Part shown: positions 53,543 through 64,000 of the stretch, in pieces
Numbering within the stretch: position 1 is the stretch's first letter
How the letters are laid out: each line of letters begins with the position of its first letter
Assembly (NCBI RefSeq): GCF_026107645.2
Contig: NZ_JAPCHV010000007.1
Coordinates: 124,001 to 188,000 of the forward strand
Direction of reading: 5' to 3'
Length of the DNA: 64,000 nucleotides
Origin: Flavobacterium sp. MFBS3-15
Lineage (GTDB): Bacteria > Bacteroidota > Bacteroidia > Flavobacteriales > Flavobacteriaceae
Made by a program: the position numbers and the translations under genes
Notes under the pieces: generated by a model
The model's database searches: none
Seen by the model: only the letters and a program-made list of their open reading frames with translations
What the model was told of the DNA's origin: nothing

Positions 53543-53812
53543 GTGAAACTGAAAGTAATTAAAGGAGTGTTTGACTCCATTATACTGGAAACAGATGCGA
53601 TTAACCTTCTTGATTGGAAATATGACGACCAAAATTGTTCAGTTATAATTGAAGGCAGCATAAGAGATTTTAGATTACTGACAGATGAGTTGGATGGACT
53701 GATTGGCATAAGAGGAATTGATGATGAAGGTGAGATAAATTATTTCGGACTGGCTATGGAAAGGATCATTGATGATATAGAAAAGGAAGCAGGGGATGAT
53801 ATTTGGGAATAA
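53543..53812 (+). CDS. Small acidic protein, function unknown
   Basis: 89 residues, beginning with GTG at 53543. Strongly acidic (many Asp/Glu, e.g. DELDGLIGIRGIDDEGEINYF and KEAGDDIWE). No signal peptide. The size and charge resemble immunity-type proteins, but there is no toxin gene next to it. Follows the previous gene by 18 nt. Confidence 0.5.
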   Translation: MKLKVIKGVFDSIILETDAINLLDWKYDDQNCSVIIEGSIRDFRLLTDELDGLIGIRGIDDEGEINYFGLAMERIIDDIEKEAGDDIWE

Positions 53813-54223
53813 TCAGAACGTTTAAATAGCGTAACACTAAAAAGACCCGATTCACCCCGCTCTGTTTAATAACGGCCTTTGGTCGTTTTGTTTCAAAATT
53901 GTTTTTTAAGTACGCCATCCAATTTTTGGAGTGTAAAAAAATGGTTTTTCGGTTCCGGATTTCAGGTTGGAAAAAGCGATACCCTAAATTCATCATGCCT
54001 ATACCCTAAAATCATATTTTTCGGTCTCAAATTTCCCCATGATGGTACCATAAAGTCTCCCCATGTGGCCTAAAAATACCCACAATTTTGGCGAATGCCG
54101 GTTTTAGGGTTGGAAGGATAGCAAAAACCCGTTCCGGGCCATCGTAAAAAAAACGCAAAGGGCCCATCCGCAGCGCGGACAGGCCCAACCTAAATAACGA
54201 GTATGAAACGTTATTTTAAACTC
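53813..54223. other. Non-coding stretch with short repeated words
   Basis: 411 nt without a gene. ACCCTAAA appears twice (near 53980 and 54005) and its reverse TTTAGGG near 54105; CCCCATG also occurs twice. Near its end is a GC-rich hairpin (about 54159-54185) that on the minus strand is followed by T residues and can end the DUF2807 transcript. Confidence 0.45.
54159..54187 (-). terminator. Terminator of the ECF operon
   Basis: Stem of two 5-bp blocks with a bulge (gggcc/ggccc and tccgc/gcgga), on the minus strand followed by T-rich sequence; about 40 nt past the DUF2807 gene stop. Confidence 0.55.
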
Positions 54224-54949
54224 TTATTGGTGCAGGCTGAATTTCCCGCTACCCGAATGCTTCAGATCGGTTTCCTTAGGCTCGCCTGTAAAAGCGATAT
54301 TCCCAGAACCGCTAATCCTGCCTTTAAGGCTCTTAGAACTGTTGGTTTCAACATTGCCTGACCCCGATACCAGGGCACTTACTACCGGCGCTTTCAGCTC
54401 GTAAGCCTTGATGGTACCCGACCCCACAACACGGCAGTCAAACATGTTGGCATTGCCTTCGATGGTAATCTGGCCGGAGCCCAGGACAATGGCCTCTACA
54501 TCATTGGCGGCAACATTCAGGTCGATGGAGCCCGGGCCGTCAAGCATCACCTTTACATTGTTTTTCACCTTGTTCTTTACATAAATGCTTCCGCTTCCCT
54601 TAAGGGTTACTTCGTTCAGGATACCCACAGGTACTTTTACAGCGATCTTTTTGTTACGCGACGGCACAAGGTACCTTTCGCCGGAGCTGATGGACAATTC
54701 GCCGTCGGTTACAGTGGCCGAGATGAATTCGATGAGGTTTTCTTCGCCTTCAAGGGTAATAGTGCCGGTTTCGCCCGATACAAGGGTTACTTCAAAGTTG
54801 CCTGTTACGCTCACTTTGTGATAGGCAGCGCCCATTTCCCTTTTTTCTTTGATGCTTTTACCTGTACCCTGTACACGTTCTTTCTTTTCCTGGGCTGTTA
54901 CCGAGAGGGTAAAGCACAGCCCTGCCAAAAACATTGCTGCTTTTTTCAT
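54224..54949 (-). CDS. DUF2807 (head GIN) exported protein
   Basis: About 241 residues from the ATG at 54949, which opens a signal peptide (LCFTLSVTAQ). The mature part is a regular right-handed beta-helix of short repeats such as LKGSGSIYVKNKV, LDGPGSIDLNV, VLGSGQITIEGN and VSGSGNVETN. Such DUF2807 proteins are cell-envelope proteins of unknown function. Probably the last gene of the ECF sigma operon. Confidence 0.85.
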   Translation of the reverse strand: MKKAAMFLAGLCFTLSVTAQEKKERVQGTGKSIKEKREMGAAYHKVSVTGNFEVTLVSGETGTITLEGEENLIEFISATVTDGELSISSGERYLVPSRNKKIAVKVPVGILNEVTLKGSGSIYVKNKVKNNVKVMLDGPGSIDLNVAANDVEAIVLGSGQITIEGNANMFDCRVVGSGTIKAYELKAPVVSALVSGSGNVETNSSKSLKGRISGSGNIAFTGEPKETDLKHSGSGKFSLHQ

Positions 54950-55127
54950 AATTGTTCGTTTTTTGTTTCGCCTTGCGGCGAGGTTGATGATTGATTGAAT
55001 TAACTTCCCTGTGATGAGCAGGTGTTTTTTTGATGATTGAACCCCTTTCGGCTTTTGATTATATGGTAGACGCAATCACGCTTCAAAGGGTTGCATCTGT
55101 TTTGTTTTTTATTGATTAATTTTAGTC

Positions 55128-56195
55128 TTAGCCTGCGTTCAGGATGATGTCGCCATATTCAGCTCTTACATATATCTTGTTTACACCGCTGCTTTTATAG
55201 TATCCTTTATAGTACAGCTTGTTATCTTTTTCCCTTCTTTCGGTGAATTTAAAGCTGTTCACGCCGCGTATACCGCCATATACAGAGCTTAGCTCAAAGT
55301 CGAATGGCGCTGCCTGGTTGTAGGTGATGCTCACAGCAGTGTAGGTAGCGTTTACGGTCACGTTCTTTACATTAGTGTCCATGCCGCCTATTTTTACCTC
55401 ACCATAGTTGCAGGTTGTATTCAGCTGGCCGGTAATATAGCCGAAGCGCTGGTTGCTGTAGTCGCCGGATCCTGTTACAGACCCACCCTTTTTTATGTTC
55501 AGGTCGCCATATTCTGTCCGGTAATTCAGGTCGCCCACTTCGCCTATGGTCATGCCGGTGTATTGCCCTTTGAGGGTAAGCGATCCAGCCTTGGTAAGGT
55601 TAAAGCCTGAATACTGTGCGTTCACGTTTCCGGACCTGATATAATTAATCTTTGATGTGCCGCTGTATTGCAGGTTTATGGAATTGCTATCGCTGTTCAG
55701 TTCGTCGATGTTCAGGTCACCATACTGGCATTTTATCGCGCTTTTGCCGTATATTTTGCCTACAATGGTATTGCCATACTGATTATTCAGGTCGATACTG
55801 CCCTTTTTAGGAATTTTTATGGTATAATTGATTTCCATGTTGATGTTTCGTCCCGAAAAGTTTCCTATTTCTGTTGTGGCAGAAACCAGTGATTTCGAAG
55901 CAATGAAATTCACATCAATGCTGTTAAGCCTCTTGTTTACAAGGTCTTCCTTATCACCGTTTACACGAATCACAACGTCTATTACGGTTTGGTTTTCGTC
56001 CCATGTGGTTACATAAATGCTGCCAAACTTATTGTTGACATCCAGTGCGGCATTGCTGTTTACAGCAAAGCTTTTGCTTATTTTCTTTTCCTTAGTGATT
56101 TTTCCTTTCCAGCTGCAATTTCCATCGCCGCCGGCAAATGCCAGTGCGGGGAGCAGGAGCAGGAGGAATATTGCGTTACGTGTTGCTGTTCTCAT
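55128..56195 (-). CDS. Exported DUF4097-like beta-helical protein
   Basis: 355 residues with a signal peptide (PALAFAGG). Repetitive beta-rich sequence (SGNVNAQYSGFNLTKAGSL, MTIGEVGDLNYRTEYGDLNIKKGG) close in style to the neighbouring DUF2807 protein. Start overlaps the preceding gene by 20 nt. Function unknown; it probably forms a surface or envelope beta-helix. Confidence 0.8.
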   Translation of the reverse strand: MRTATRNAIFLLLLLPALAFAGGDGNCSWKGKITKEKKISKSFAVNSNAALDVNNKFGSIYVTTWDENQTVIDVVIRVNGDKEDLVNKRLNSIDVNFIASKSLVSATTEIGNFSGRNINMEINYTIKIPKKGSIDLNNQYGNTIVGKIYGKSAIKCQYGDLNIDELNSDSNSINLQYSGTSKINYIRSGNVNAQYSGFNLTKAGSLTLKGQYTGMTIGEVGDLNYRTEYGDLNIKKGGSVTGSGDYSNQRFGYITGQLNTTCNYGEVKIGGMDTNVKNVTVNATYTAVSITYNQAAPFDFELSSVYGGIRGVNSFKFTERREKDNKLYYKGYYKSSGVNKIYVRAEYGDIILNAG

Positions 56196-56739
56196 GATAA
56201 TTTTCTTTCAGTTTTTTGATGTTTTCGATTTTGGTGAGCACGTCCTCCAGGAATGATATCCTTGTCTGCAGATTGGTTATCATTGCGTGGATGATCTGTT
56301 TGTTTTCGCCTTTTGTAAGGACTTCGTTGTTTAGTTTTTCGTAATCTTTCTCCAGGGCATCCATTCTCAGGAGCGCATCCTTTACAAGCATTTTGGTTTC
56401 GGGGCTGTCCTCTTTTTCCACTTTGGCCAGCTCTTTTTGTATGATTCCCTTAAAGTAGGATTGTGCTTCCTGTGCTTTCGGAGAGAGCTTTACTGCAGCG
56501 GTTTGGGCACCTGCATGGGTATCAGCGCCCGGCTTATAAATGGTCCATATCCCAAACATGATGAGTATTGCGGCGGCTGTAGGCATGGCCAGCCATAGCA
56601 GCAAGCCTTTTTTCTTTTTGTTTTTGCCCTCAAGCCTGTCTAAAAAGCGGTCCTCGTGCCTGTTTGCAGGCTCTTCGGTGTCCCACTGCCCATTAAAGTG
56701 GGCAAACAGGTTGTCAAGGTCTTGTTTCTCGTTCTTCAT
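56176..56739 (-). CDS. Membrane protein next to ECF sigma factor (putative anti-sigma)
   Basis: 187 residues. A cytoplasmic N-terminal region (residues 1-40), one membrane helix (GLLLWLAMPTAAAILIMFGIW) and a helical periplasmic region with KETKMLVKDALLRMDALEKDYE. Its start overlaps the sigma factor stop by 1 nt. The topology and position fit an anti-sigma factor, but no zinc anti-sigma motif was seen. Confidence 0.7.
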   Translation of the reverse strand: MKNEKQDLDNLFAHFNGQWDTEEPANRHEDRFLDRLEGKNKKKKGLLLWLAMPTAAAILIMFGIWTIYKPGADTHAGAQTAAVKLSPKAQEAQSYFKGIIQKELAKVEKEDSPETKMLVKDALLRMDALEKDYEKLNNEVLTKGENKQIIHAMITNLQTRISFLEDVLTKIENIKKLKENYHENSNT

Positions 56740-57290
56740 TATTCATTCAGTTTTTTCAGCAGGCTTTCCCTGGCCCGGCTGATGGTTGTGCGGCAATTGC
56801 CGTATGTTATTCCCATTATTTCGCTAATTTCCTCCTGGTCATACCCTTCTATGAAAAAGAGTGTGAGGGCTACCCTGTAATTGTCTTTAAGCGACTGTAT
56901 GGCAGCCATCACCTGCTGTACCTGCATGTTCTGGAAGTCAATCGTTGCCTCTTCTTTATGGCCTTCGTCTTCCACTTTATACAGTACGTTGTCCAGGGCA
57001 TCCATTGCATTCTTGTTGATCTTCTTGTAATTATCAATGCTGTGGTTCACCACGATCCTTTTGAGCCATGCGCCAAAGGTCACTTCACCCTTAAAGGAGT
57101 CCAGTTTGGTAAACGCTTTCAGGAAAGCCTCCTGCATGACATCCTCTGCCCAATGGCTGTCCTTAACAATGCGAAGTGCTGTATTGTACATGGTTTTGTA
57201 ATACCTGTTATACACCTCAAACTGTGCGTTGCGGCTGCCCTCCTTGCAGAGCGCTATCAATGTATCGATATCCTGTGTTGCGTTTGCCAA
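56739..57290 (-). CDS. ECF-type RNA polymerase sigma factor
   Basis: 183 residues. Region 2 (NRYYKTMYNTALRIVKDSHWAEDVMQEAFLKAF) and region 4 (IQSLKDNYRVALTLFFIEGYDQEEISEIMGITYGNCRTTISRARESLLKKL) are typical sigma-70 ECF. First gene of the operon with the anti-sigma-like and two beta-helical proteins, which are probable target genes. Confidence 0.95.
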   Translation of the reverse strand: MANATQDIDTLIALCKEGSRNAQFEVYNRYYKTMYNTALRIVKDSHWAEDVMQEAFLKAFTKLDSFKGEVTFGAWLKRIVVNHSIDNYKKINKNAMDALDNVLYKVEDEGHKEEATIDFQNMQVQQVMAAIQSLKDNYRVALTLFFIEGYDQEEISEIMGITYGNCRTTISRARESLLKKLNE

Positions 57291-57313
57291 CTTTGGTAGT
57301 TTGTTTGATATAA

Positions 57314-57341
57314 TGACGGAGGGGTAACTAAAGTTGTTACA
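57314..57341 (-). promoter_or_regulatory. Candidate ECF autoregulated promoter
   Basis: On the minus strand TGTAAC (57336-57341) and CGTCA (57314-57318) are 17 nt apart, the -35 AAC / -10 CGTC arrangement of ECF promoters; start codon about 25 nt downstream. Confidence 0.5.
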
Positions 57342-57443
57342 GTTGGGATAGGAAAAAATTTAACTTTTAACTGATTTTATTTATAAATAAATGAAAATCA
57401 GTTATTTAAAAGAAAAGTATGTTTTATGTTTTTTGGAAAAAAA

Positions 57444-57917
57444 TTACTGATGATGGTATGGCTCCCCCCTAAGGATTGTAAAAGCCCTGTACACCTGCTC
57501 GATAAAGAACAAGCGCACCATCTGATGAGAGAAGGTCATTGCTGATAATGAGACCTTACCGAGTGCTTTGGTATACACATCGTTAGAAAAGCCATACGGT
57601 CCGCCGATTACGAAAACCAATGTCTTGATGCCCGAGTTCATCTTCTTCTGTAGTTCTTCCGAAAAGCCCACGCTGCTGAAGGATTTTCCGTTTTCATCTA
57701 AAAGGATGAGCTGGTCGGTAGGGGAGAGCTTGGATAAGATGATCTCGCCCTCTTTTTCCTTTTGCTGTGCCTCGCTCATGTTTTTGGCATTCTTAATGTC
57801 GGGAATCACCTCCATTTCAAATTTGACATAGAACGACAGCCGCTTCATGTAATCGTCCATGAGTTGTTGCAGCGCTTTGTTATCGGTTTTTCCTATGGCG
57901 AGTAGTTTGATGTTCAT
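57444..57917 (-). CDS. rlmH: 23S rRNA (pseudouridine-1915-N3) methyltransferase RlmH
   Basis: 157 residues, normal size, SPOUT fold. The signature VFVIGGPYGFSNDVYTKA and SLSAMTFSHQMVRLFFIEQVYRAFTILRGEPYHH at the C-terminus are clear. Methylates pseudouridine 1915 of 23S rRNA using SAM. Confidence 0.97.
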   Translation of the reverse strand: MNIKLLAIGKTDNKALQQLMDDYMKRLSFYVKFEMEVIPDIKNAKNMSEAQQKEKEGEIILSKLSPTDQLILLDENGKSFSSVGFSEELQKKMNSGIKTLVFVIGGPYGFSNDVYTKALGKVSLSAMTFSHQMVRLFFIEQVYRAFTILRGEPYHHQ

Positions 57918-57935
57918 TTTTTTAATGAGTTGCAG

Positions 57936-60026
<2,091 letters not shown>

Positions 60027-60062
60027 TTAACCAAGATTTTTGAAAAAGCGGCAAAGTTACCA

Positions 60063-60093
60063 AGGTTCTTAGTTGTTTATGTACTAAGAACCT
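60063..60093. repeat. Perfect hairpin between DUF6495 gene and ligA
   Basis: AGGTTCTTAGT / ACTAAGAACCT, an 11-bp stem with a 9-nt loop and no T run; just before it GGCAAAGTTAC echoes the repeat at 57936. It lies upstream of ligA on the minus strand. Confidence 0.55.
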
Positions 60094-60113
60094 ATGCCCC
60101 TCAGCGCCTTTCC

Positions 60114-60581
60114 CTAAAACATATCCTCCAGCTGCTTGTACAGCGTCCCGTCGCTCAATATCGCGCCCTGCTCTATCAGGCTGAATATCTCGACATTCCT
60201 TTCCTGGCTGAAAGGCTTGGCGCCGCGCTGTATCTGCACTTCGTTGCTAAAAATGTTCTCATTTAGCCAATGCAACCCGCCTTCGGTCTCAAAATCTGCC
60301 AGTGGAGTATGGGCATGAATGATGATACTCTCCATTTTTTCCTGGTCAAGCTTAAAGAGGAAAATGTGGTTTTTGGAATAATGCTCCAGCCACTCGGCTT
60401 TGGATACTACGTTTTCCCATATCAGGTCGGAAAATACATCGATCTCCTGTTCGGCCACTTCGGGCTTTTCCTTTTTCAGGGTATCCCATTCGTCCTTATC
60501 AATGGACTGCGAGGCCAGGAAGCGTATGAATTCCGTGTGCAGCTCTTCTAATTGTTCTTTGGTAAGTCTTGCGTATTTCAT
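60114..60581 (-). CDS. DUF6495-type conserved protein
   Basis: 155 residues, cytoplasmic, acidic and helical (KEQLEELHTEFIRFLASQSIDK; IWENVVSKAEWLEHYSKNHIFLF). A conserved flavobacterial protein of unknown function, in its usual place between ribosomal genes and ligA. Confidence 0.75.
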   Translation of the reverse strand: MKYARLTKEQLEELHTEFIRFLASQSIDKDEWDTLKKEKPEVAEQEIDVFSDLIWENVVSKAEWLEHYSKNHIFLFKLDQEKMESIIIHAHTPLADFETEGGLHWLNENIFSNEVQIQRGAKPFSQERNVEIFSLIEQGAILSDGTLYKQLEDMF

Positions 60582-60629
60582 TTTTGGGTTGATGCGTTGA
60601 TTTGGTGATATGTTGATTTGGCTAAACTA

Positions 60630-60655
60630 AAAAAGCCTCCCAAAAGGAAGGCTTC
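60630..60655 (-). terminator. Terminator of the rpsF-rpsR-rplI operon
   Basis: A stem with one bulge (aagcctcc / ggaaggctt) followed on the minus strand by TTTTTT, about 20 nt past the rplI stop. Confidence 0.7.
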
Positions 60656-60672
60656 TTATATAACTGTATAAA

Positions 60673-61119
60673 TTACTGTTGTTGCTCGGCAACGATCTCA
60701 TAAGGAAGGTCAACAATCACTTCCCTGTGAAGCCTTATGCTTGCAGAGTATTTACCGGTACGCTTAACGATACCGCTTGTGATGTATTTCTTCTCGATCG
60801 GCTGTCCAGCTTTTTCAAGGGCCTCAGCGATGTCAGCATTGGTTACAGAACCAAATAGTTTTTCGCCGCCTGCCTTTGCAGTAAGTTTGATCTCAAGTGC
60901 TTTAAGCGCTTCAGCAGTAGCTTTAGCGTCGTTTACAAGCTTTTGCTCTTTAAAAGCCCTTTGCTTAAGGTTCTCAGCCAAAACTTTTTTAGCTGTAGGA
61001 GTTGCCATTACAGCAAAACCTTGTGGGATAAGGAAGTTACGGCCGTATCCTGGCTTAACTGTAACAACATCATCTTTAAATCCTAAATCCTGTACGTCTT
61101 GTTTAAGTATAAGTTCCAT
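60673..61119 (-). CDS. rplI: 50S ribosomal protein bL9
   Basis: 148 residues. MELILKQDVQDLGFKDDVVTVKPGYGRNFLIPQG is the bL9 signature. Third gene of the ribosomal operon. Confidence 0.98.
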   Translation of the reverse strand: MELILKQDVQDLGFKDDVVTVKPGYGRNFLIPQGFAVMATPTAKKVLAENLKQRAFKEQKLVNDAKATAEALKALEIKLTAKAGGEKLFGSVTNADIAEALEKAGQPIEKKYITSGIVKRTGKYSASIRLHREVIVDLPYEIVAEQQQ

Positions 61120-61134
61120 AATATTGCTTCCTTA

Positions 61135-61431
61135 TTATTTTAGTAAATCAGCCACATATGGCATTAACGCTAAGTGACGTGCCCTTTTAACGGCTACAGA
61201 TACTTTCCTTTGGTATTTCAAAGATGTACCGGTAAGGCGACGAGGAAGGATTTTACCTTGCTCGTTAACAAATTTCAATAGGAAATCAGGATCTTTGTAA
61301 TCTACATATTTAATACCTGATTTTTTGAAACGGCAATACTTTTTAGTCTTGTTCGTTTCTATGTTCAAAGGCGTAAGATACCTGATATCCCCGTCTTTTT
61401 TTCCTTTAGCTGACTGTTCTATTGTTGACAT
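61135..61431 (-). CDS. rpsR: 30S ribosomal protein bS18
   Basis: 98 residues; [21 protein letters not shown] and [32 protein letters not shown] are typical of S18. Located 2 nt after rpsF. Confidence 0.98.
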   Translation of the reverse strand: MSTIEQSAKGKKDGDIRYLTPLNIETNKTKKYCRFKKSGIKYVDYKDPDFLLKFVNEQGKILPRRLTGTSLKYQRKVSVAVKRARHLALMPYVADLLK

Positions 61432-61433
61432 GA

Positions 61434-61775
61434 TTAGTTCGCTTTAGTTTTTAGTTTTTCTCTTCTTCTCTCAGCCCATGCAACAGCATGCTTGTCAAGT
61501 GTTACGGTTAGGAAACGCATAACCCTTTCGTCACGGCGAAACTCGGTTTCAAAACCGATAAGGATGTCTGCCGGAGCCTGGAATTGCAATAATGTGTAGA
61601 ATCCGCTTTTTTTGTTCTGGATTTCGTAAGCCAATTTCTTAAGTCCCCAGTCTTCTTTAGACACGATCTGGGCACCTCTTGAAGTAAGATAATCTTCAAA
61701 CTTGCTTACTGTTTCCTTTACCTGGGTTTCAGATAAAACGGGATTCAAAATGAAAACAGTTTCATAGTGATTCAT
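61434..61775 (-). CDS. rpsF: 30S ribosomal protein bS6
   Basis: 113 residues with [15 protein letters not shown] and [33 protein letters not shown], typical of S6. First gene of the operon. Confidence 0.98.
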   Translation of the reverse strand: MNHYETVFILNPVLSETQVKETVSKFEDYLTSRGAQIVSKEDWGLKKLAYEIQNKKSGFYTLLQFQAPADILIGFETEFRRDERVMRFLTVTLDKHAVAWAERRREKLKTKAN

Positions 61776-61807
61776 GATAATAATATTTATTTGTTATAAA
61801 GTGGGTG

Positions 61808-61837
61808 CAAAGGTAATTATTAATATTTAACTCGCAA
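61808..61837 (-). promoter_or_regulatory. Promoter of the rpsF-rpsR-rplI operon
   Basis: On the minus strand TACCTTTG (61808-61815) matches TAnnTTTG, with TTG at 61835-61837 and 19 nt between them; about 33 nt before the rpsF start. This is a textbook Bacteroidota promoter. Confidence 0.75.
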
Positions 61838-61883
61838 GCCCCAATTTTACTTTTTTTTGAAATGTTAAATTCCTTTTTTTGTT

Positions 61884-61891
61884 TAAATTTG
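61884..61891 (+). promoter_or_regulatory. -7 element of the LytTR regulator gene
   Basis: TAAATTTG matches TAnnTTTG, 58 nt before the start codon; TTG at 61857-61859 is 24 nt upstream. Confidence 0.5.
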
Positions 61892-61949
61892 TGTTATCCC
61901 AAACTAAAAAATGCAACTATTACTAATACATTATAACTGAGCATGAAAA

Positions 61950-62648
61950 ATGAAACTTAGCTGTGTTGTAGTTGATGACAGCACAATTCATAGGATTACA
62001 GTTGCCAAGCTTGTGAACGAACACCCTGATCTAAGCCTTGTAGGAGACTTCTCCAATGCGCAGGAAGCTAAAGTGTGCATCATGAACAGGCCTGTTGACC
62101 TGCTGTTTCTCGATATAGAAATGCCCGTTCAAACCGGTTTCGACCTTCTCGACGGCCTTAAAACAAGGCCGCAGATTATTTTTGTGTCTTCTAAATCCGA
62201 TTATGCACTTAAGGCTTTTGACTATGCCGCTGTAGACTATTTGCAGAAACCTGTTAATAAAGAGCGTTTTAACAGGGCTGTTCAAAAAGCTATTGAGATG
62301 CAGTCTATGAAGAAAGACAGCACTGAAGAGGAGGGCGAGTTCATATTTGTAAAAAGCAACCTAAAGAATTTTAAAGTCTACATTGCCAAAATACGCTGGA
62401 TAGAGGCTTTTGGGGATTATGTAAAGATAAATACAGAAGATGATACCCACTTGGTGCTGTCTACCATGAAATCCTTTGAAAATGAATTGCCACCCGAGAG
62501 GTTCCTTAGGGTGCACAAGTCTTACATTATCAATGTTGATAAAGTAGAGCGATTCAACAGCAAGTTTGCCGAAATTGGCAAAACCCAGATACCACTTAGC
62601 CGAAACAAAAAAGAGGATTTGGCTAAAGCACTCAACAAACCCACTTAA
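61950..62648 (+). CDS. LytTR-family response regulator
   Basis: 232 residues. Receiver domain with VVDDSTIHR, phosphoacceptor Asp in LLFLDIEMPV (about residue 55) and Lys in DYLQKPVNK; LytTR DNA-binding domain with RWIEAFGDYVKINTED and FLRVHKSYIINVDKVERF. No kinase gene adjoins it. The ATG at 61944 is followed by an early stop in its frame, so 61950 is the start. Confidence 0.93.
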   Translation: MKLSCVVVDDSTIHRITVAKLVNEHPDLSLVGDFSNAQEAKVCIMNRPVDLLFLDIEMPVQTGFDLLDGLKTRPQIIFVSSKSDYALKAFDYAAVDYLQKPVNKERFNRAVQKAIEMQSMKKDSTEEEGEFIFVKSNLKNFKVYIAKIRWIEAFGDYVKINTEDDTHLVLSTMKSFENELPPERFLRVHKSYIINVDKVERFNSKFAEIGKTQIPLSRNKKEDLAKALNKPT

Positions 62649-62656
62649 TCAGTAGC

Positions 62657-64000
62657 CTAATACGGGTCGGCATTAAGGGTAACTTTTACCGGCCTGTATT
62701 GAGGTACAGCCTCAAAGCTTCCCAATACTTTTTCTATTGTTTTTTTAGTTCCGCCCAATGCTGCTCCCTGCGGTATTTTTATCATTATCGTGCGGATATA
62801 TTCATTCCGTATCCTGTTGATGCCCGGTTCTTCGGGCCCAAGCACTGTTACTCCCAGGTTTTGCGACAGTACATTGTGTAGCCACAAGGCCCCATCTTTT
62901 ACTTTTTCGTAGTCTTTATGGCGTAATGTAATTCTTACCAGCCTGAAAAATGGAGGGTACTTAAAGTTATGGCGTTCATACAACTGTTCCTTGTACATGC
63001 CTTCATAATCACTGTCAGTGACTTGCCGGATGATGTTGTGGAGAGGGTTATATGTTTGTATCAGCACCCTGCCTCGTGTTCCCTTGCGACCGGCACGTCC
63101 TGCCACCTGCACCATCATCTGGTAGGCACGCTCAAACGCCCTGAAGTCGGGCATATATAGCATGTTGTCGGCATTCATGATACCTACCAGCTCGACATTG
63201 TCAAAATGCAGCCCTTTGGCAAGCATCTGTGTGCCTACCAAAATGTCAATCTCCTGATTTTTAAAAGAGTCAATTATTTTTTCATAGCCGTGTTTGCCCC
63301 GCGTGGTGTCCTGGTCCATACGCCACGAATGCTTGTCAGGGAAAAGGGTCTTCAATTCCAGCTCAATCTGCTCGGTACCAAAGCCCTTTGTGTCAAGATC
63401 GGGTGAGTGGCACTTATGGCAATGGGTAGGCTTGGCAATATGGTGGCCACAGTAATGACAGCGCAGGACGCTTTTATATTTATAGTAGGTAAGGCTTACG
63501 TCGCATTGCGGGCATTGCGGCACGTGTCCGCAGGTAAGGCACTCCATCCACGGTGAGTAGCCGCGGCGGTTCTGGAACAGGATGACCTGCTTGCCTCTCG
63601 ACAGCGTTTCGGCAATGGTATCGATCATCAGGTCGCTGAAGTGGCCGGTCATCTGCTTGCGTTTGTACTTGTCCTTGATATCTATGAGTACGATTTCGGG
63701 CGGCAGCACATTGCCGTAGCGCTGCTTCAACTCCACATAGCCGTATTTGCCATTGGTAGCATTGTAATACGTTTCAATAGATGGTGTAGCCGAGCCCAGA
63801 AGTACCTTGGATTTGTGGGCATTTGCCAAAACAATGGCTGCATCGCGGGCGTGGTAGCGCGGAGCAGGATCCTGCTGTTTGAAAGTGGGCTCATGTTCCT
63901 CATCGATTATGATGAGGCCAAGATCTTGGAAGGGGAGGAAAAGTGCCGACCTCGCCCCGATGACTACCCTTGCTTTTTCAGATGCCGCAAGCACCTGGTT
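62657..64000 (-). CDS. priA: Replication restart helicase PriA (C-terminal part, cut by window end)
   Basis: At least 445 residues; the coding frame runs off the right edge, so the N-terminal DNA-binding part and Walker A are missing from view. Visible are DEEH (helicase motif II) with LIIIDEEHEPTFKQQ, the eight-Cys zinc region (CLTCGHVPQCPQCDVS ... CHYCGH ... CHKC), GTEQIELELKTLFP and QVAGRAGRKGTRGRVLIQTY. PriA reloads the replisome at stalled forks. Confidence 0.97.
   Translation of the reverse strand, partial: NQVLAASEKARVVIGARSALFLPFQDLGLIIIDEEHEPTFKQQDPAPRYHARDAAIVLANAHKSKVLLGSATPSIETYYNATNGKYGYVELKQRYGNVLPPEIVLIDIKDKYKRKQMTGHFSDLMIDTIAETLSRGKQVILFQNRRGYSPWMECLTCGHVPQCPQCDVSLTYYKYKSVLRCHYCGHHIAKPTHCHKCHSPDLDTKGFGTEQIELELKTLFPDKHSWRMDQDTTRGKHGYEKIIDSFKNQEIDILVGTQMLAKGLHFDNVELVGIMNADNMLYMPDFRAFERAYQMMVQVAGRAGRKGTRGRVLIQTYNPLHNIIRQVTDSDYEGMYKEQLYERHNFKYPPFFRLVRITLRHKDYEKVKDGALWLHNVLSQNLGVTVLGPEEPGINRIRNEYIRTIMIKIPQGAALGGTKKTIEKVLGSFEAVPQYRPVKVTLNADPY

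Noticed and set aside
53766..53996. Minus-strand open frame of 76 codons beyond the acidic small gene
   Set aside because: No signal, domain or promoter; overlaps the end of the plus-strand gene and ends in repeated sequence.
57324..57340. GTAAC-N7-GTTAC near the ECF gene as a fifth Crp-type site
   Set aside because: The spacing is 7 instead of 4 and the right arm is better explained as the -35 of an ECF promoter.

Overview
The window looks like chromosome from a moderate-GC member of the Flavobacteriaceae (Bacteroidota), probably Flavobacterium-like. Supporting signs are SusC/SusD glycan uptake genes, LytTR response regulators, promoters of the TTG / TAnnTTTG type, weak Shine-Dalgarno sequences, and a housekeeping block (priA, LytTR regulator, rpsF-rpsR-rplI, ligA, rlmH, ECF sigma operon). 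No RNA operon, CRISPR array or intact transposase was seen.

Region by region: (1) 0.1-14.7 kb is a carbohydrate locus: SGNH hydrolase, GH2 enzyme, a TPR/HTH membrane regulator, and a forward polysaccharide-utilisation operon (two small secreted proteins, SusC, SusD, GH99/71-like enzyme, GH97). (2) 14.8-22.4 kb is a TolC-RND-adaptor efflux operon, divergent from a LytS/LytTR two-component pair; the RND pump carries an EF-hand-like loop in its central cytoplasmic linker. (3) 22.5-27.3 kb holds a PAP2 phosphatase and an EptA/MCR-type phosphoethanolamine transferase (envelope modification), a DUF305 protein and an APC permease. (4) 27.3-29.1 kb is a small SDR/HxlR islet between two tRNA-derived repeats. 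(5) 29.1-47.6 kb is an 18.5 kb genomic island whose right end is an intact tRNA-Tyr and whose left end is a 58-bp copy of the tRNA 3' part plus its terminator. (6) 47.9-53.8 kb: thioredoxin-like protein, a second MBL-rhodanese/TauE pair, glutamate dehydrogenase, small unknowns. (7) 54.2-64.0 kb: ECF sigma operon with adhesin-like DUF proteins, rlmH, ligA, ribosomal genes, LytTR regulator and the C-terminal part of priA cut by the window end.

The island is the most interesting part. Its left 11 kb is a sulfur module: persulfide-dioxygenase-like MBL-rhodanese fusion, three rhodanese-type or associated small proteins, TauE/SafE exporter, split YeeE/YedE transporter with an outer-membrane porin, a Crp/Fnr regulator, a DoxX-like membrane protein, two secreted DsrE proteins, a YeiH exporter and a SoxB-like thiosulfohydrolase, without SoxAX, SoxYZ or SoxCD. 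Four promoters in this module share a 14-bp palindrome, GTAAC-N4-GTTAC (i.e. GTA-N8-TAC), each centred 33 nt upstream of a -7-like element, which defines a probable regulon of the island Crp protein. The right part of the island is a copper-resistance operon (Cys-rich secreted protein, HMA-DUF3347 protein, Cu(I) P-type ATPase, multicopper oxidase with a beta-barrel-like tail) followed by a fragment of a conjugative-element protein.
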